Part shown: in pieces, positions 8,562 through 10,345 of the stretch
How positions within the stretch are numbered: position 1 is the stretch's first letter
How the letters are laid out: every line of letters begins with the position of its first letter
From: Euperipatoides rowelli
Taxonomy: Eukaryota > Onychophora > Udeonychophora > Euonychophora > Peripatopsidae
Assembly: GCA_003024985.2 (NCBI GenBank)
Contig: PXIH01S0010546.1
Direction: 5' to 3' (one strand)
Length of the DNA stretch: 10,345 nt
Position numbers and translations under genes: made by a program
The notes under the pieces: generated by a model
Databases searched by the model: none
The model's input: the letters and a program-made list of their open reading frames with translations, nothing else
What the model was told of the DNA's origin: nothing

Positions 8562-8631
8562 TAATCTTCCTTATGGTTTGTTTTTATATTTTGATTTTTT
8601 GCTGGAGATAATCTAATCTTCCTTATGGTTT
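8562..8631 (+). repeat. 18-base direct repeat inside the LINE 3' UTR
   Basis: TAATCTTCCTTATGGTTT occurs at 8562-8579 and again at 8614-8631, a spacing of 52 bases. It may be an ordinary local duplication or a feature of the element's 3' UTR, the part of the RNA that LINE reverse transcriptases recognise. Confidence 0.8.
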
Positions 8632-8732
8632 TTTGGTGTGTTGATCAAATGTATTAATAATTTTCTTTTTTTATATTTTCTAGTGACACTCTATTTGTAT
8701 TATATTGATACGTATTGGTCTAAAAGCTTTGA

Positions 8733-8748
8733 TAAATAAATAAATAAA
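8733..8748 (+). repeat. (TAAA)4 terminal tail of the LINE relic
   Basis: Four TAAA units close the plus-strand LINE copy. Short tandem tails of this kind are produced at the 3' end during target-primed reverse transcription in CR1/L2/Rex1-type elements. Confidence 0.7.
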
Positions 8749-8871
8749 ACCTTATCTCCTAAACCTACTTCCCCTAAAATGTTAGTGAGGAATATAGGCT
8801 TATTCACTTTATAACCATGACCTTCTTTTTGGGCATAACCCTGTATTTATCTATATACTTGTTCTGATTTT

Positions 8872-8883
8872 TTGTTGTTGTTG
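8872..8883 (+). repeat. (TTG)4 microsatellite
   Basis: Four TTG triplets follow a T-run. This is simple-sequence DNA. Confidence 0.75.
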
Positions 8884-8987
8884 TTACAGTTTCTTGAATA
8901 ATGATCATATTTTTATTTTAATTATTTTTCCTTTTTTTTCTCATTTGCCTGAAGAATTTACAACCTTCATGATTATGGTTTCACAAT

Positions 8988-9005
8988 TAATAATAATAAT
9001 AATAA
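8988..9005 (+). repeat. (TAA)6 microsatellite
   Basis: Six perfect TAA triplets are present. This is simple-sequence DNA and probably length-variable. Confidence 0.85.
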
Positions 9006-9948
9006 TAGTGTTTGATTTCCAGAAAGTAATTTTGCCACCTACACATTAAAGAAAGGGGAGAAACTATCAGAAAATTTGTAATATATAACATTACTCGGAT
9101 ATTCGGGACTGGATTATTTGCTTGTTTGTCTGTCATTGGATAATCTGTGTAGAATTTAAGCTTTCAATTTTAATTGGAAATATACTAATTGCTTTTCATA
9201 ACTGTTTCTCGTCTAGTAAAATTCTTCAACTACCTCTGAACAGTCATGCTCGGATGATTTCATAAGCCTCGGGTCTACAGTATTATAAAAACAATATCCT
9301 CCATATTCCATGTTGACTGCGATGAATTATATGACGTTTGGTAATTATAAACATTTTTATAAAATATGGTCAGCTTATAAGAGAGTAGGCCTAATAGAGA
9401 GGGGGAGTGAAGGAAAATATAAGATACAAATATTTTATGAACTTTTAATAATTTTAAATAATTAGAATTAGCATTATTTTCATCTCTTTGTTGTCAAATT
9501 ATTGAAAAGTCTGAATATATTGATTTTTGTTTAATAGATTCAAGTTGTCAGCATAAAATCCTTATGCTAGTTTAGTTGATCATTTTAATGAAGAGCAATT
9601 CATTAAAACAGAGAAAACTGCTAGAAAAATAATTTGCACGTGCTTGTATGGTATTAATTCAGAACACAGTTAATCCTTTATTGACCATGTTTTGTTGTTA
9701 ATTTGCATATGACTCATGTTTGTGGTGAATTATATACACTAGTTTATATATGAGCCAATCTTCGATTTTGCCGTCCACTATGTTGAACTGAAGCTCAAAA
9801 TTAAATTTTCTAATCTAACAAAAAGAATTACATAATCTGATAGCCTATTATTAGGGTTTCCAAAACTGGAAATGAAAAGATAACTAAGTTTATTACTCTT
9901 ATTAACTACTAGCTAAAAAGTNCATTGTGAATTGAAATACAGCGGGTC

Positions 9949-10345
9949 TCTAGATAACCCTATCCCCCTACCCATACCCTCATCCCCTGAGTCCCAATCC
10001 CTCATCCCCCTATTCCTAAAATCATTTTACAAACGATTAAAAATATAAATTTCTTAATGAGAGAACATGTTTCAAAATATTGAAATGAAAAAAAATCTAG
10101 ATATTCCCCATCCCCTGAGACCCCCTATCCCCATCCCTCATCCCCCTTATTCCTAAAATCATTTTAGAAATGATTAAAAATATAAATTTCTTAATGAGAG
10201 AACGTATGTTTAAAAATATTCAAATGAAAAAATCTAGATATTACCCATCCCCTGAGACCCCCCTCCCTATCTCTCAAACCCCTATTCCTAAAATCATTTT
10301 AGAAATGATTAAAATTATAAATGTCTTAATGAGAGAAAGCATGTT
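9949..10345. repeat. Tandem array of about 137-bp units, runs off the window end
   Basis: Units begin at the word TCTAGAT at 9949, 10096 and 10233 (147 bp, 137 bp, and a third cut by the window end). The anchor ATTCCTAAAATCATTTTA recurs near 10012, 10149 and 10284, 137 and 135 bp apart, with one changed base possible per copy. Each unit has a C-rich block of about 45-60 bases that varies between copies and an AT-rich block of about 80 bases that is well conserved. Within the AT block the perfect stem AATCATTT-TAG-AAATGATT is present in copies 2 and 3, with one mismatch in copy 1. No open frame crosses the units. The total length is unknown because the array continues past the window, so it may be a larger satellite. 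Confidence 0.93.
10121..10146 (-). other. Canonical G-quadruplex motif in satellite unit 2
   Basis: On the minus strand the runs GGGGG, GGG, GGGG and GGGGG are separated by loops of 4, 2 and 3 bases, meeting the usual G3+N1-7 rule. The other units hold equivalents: 9958-9987 in unit 1 and 10244-10267 in unit 3. The plus strand correspondingly could form an i-motif. Folding in vivo is not shown. Confidence 0.7.

Larger units (their letters stand above)
8244..8749 (+). pseudogene. LINE ORF2 3' end with 3' UTR and (TAAA)n tail (CR1/Rex1-like)
   Basis: This is a 5'-truncated, decayed non-LTR retrotransposon. In one frame the family motif RGDLIQAYKI appears (Arg-Gly-Asp at 8268-8276). After a shift near the A-run or T-run (8308-8334) the +1 frame carries TRGHCHRIK (from 8356). 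The frame then returns near 8395 to give FFSQSVAKHWNSL (Trp-Asn at 8442-8447) and FKNSLDVFF (Leu-Asp at 8502-8507), ending at TGA 8541-8543. Read in a single frame, the only internal stop is TGA at 8346-8348. The order RGDLI, TRGH, FF..R..WN.L, FK..LD is the C-terminal signature of CR1/Rex1/Jockey-group ORF2 proteins. A 3' UTR of about 205 bases follows, including an 18-base direct repeat (8562-8579 and 8614-8631), and the copy ends in (TAAA)n at 8733-8748, the kind of tail expected of a genuine LINE 3' terminus. The protein would be non-functional. Confidence 0.85.
8750..9948. other. AT-rich non-coding DNA, no gene seen
   Basis: The stretch holds only simple repeats (TTG at 8872-8883, TAA at 8988-9005) and ordinary AT-rich sequence. 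A polypyrimidine-like TTG run ending in ACAG near 8888 resembles a splice acceptor, but no open exon follows it. Confidence 0.5.

Overview
This window reads as non-coding DNA from an animal nuclear genome, probably a marine invertebrate or fish; I cannot place it more precisely. It is strongly AT-rich (about two thirds A+T by eye) and full of A and T homopolymers and microsatellites. It also holds decayed, 5'-truncated LINE retrotransposon ends and two tandem arrays. I see no bacterial gene layout: no ribosome binding sites, operons or long open frames. Five isolated single N bases (1257, 1434, 6914, 8025, 9922) suggest a draft assembly. I found no intact protein-coding gene, tRNA, rRNA or CRISPR array.

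Layout: 1-1780 is unique AT-rich sequence with small inverted repeats. 1781-2341 is a minisatellite of exactly seven units with an 81-bp period; it has telomere-like TTAGGG words and hints of a three-unit higher-order period. 2342-3500 is AT-rich, with a cluster of TGACTCA words, two back-to-back hairpins and a homopurine tract. 3512-3779 (minus) is the decayed C-terminus of a CR1/Rex1-like LINE ORF2. 3932-4845 is bounded by a diverged inverted repeat of unknown family. 5119-5738 (minus) is a second LINE relic of a different clade, recognisable by the zinc-binding segment that follows the reverse transcriptase. 5746-8240 is mostly featureless; it contains a 56-codon open stretch of unknown meaning, a GCAT palindrome and a (TA)n tract. 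8244-8749 (plus) is the best preserved LINE relic: RGDLI, TRGH and WN/FK..LD motifs in order, a 3' UTR and a terminal (TAAA)n tail. 8750-9948 is AT-rich filler with (TTG)n and (TAA)n. 9949 to the window end is a second tandem array (about 137 bp per unit, two complete units plus a truncated third). Each of its units pairs a C-rich block able to form a G-quadruplex on the minus strand with an AT-rich block.

The relics do not work together as a system. They are independent insertions of at least two LINE lineages in both orientations. I found no new biological system. The most worthwhile leads are the trimeric organisation of the 81-bp array, the mixed G4/AT satellite at the right end, the inverted repeat at 3932/4815, and an excess of the words TAGGCTA and TAGGCCTA.
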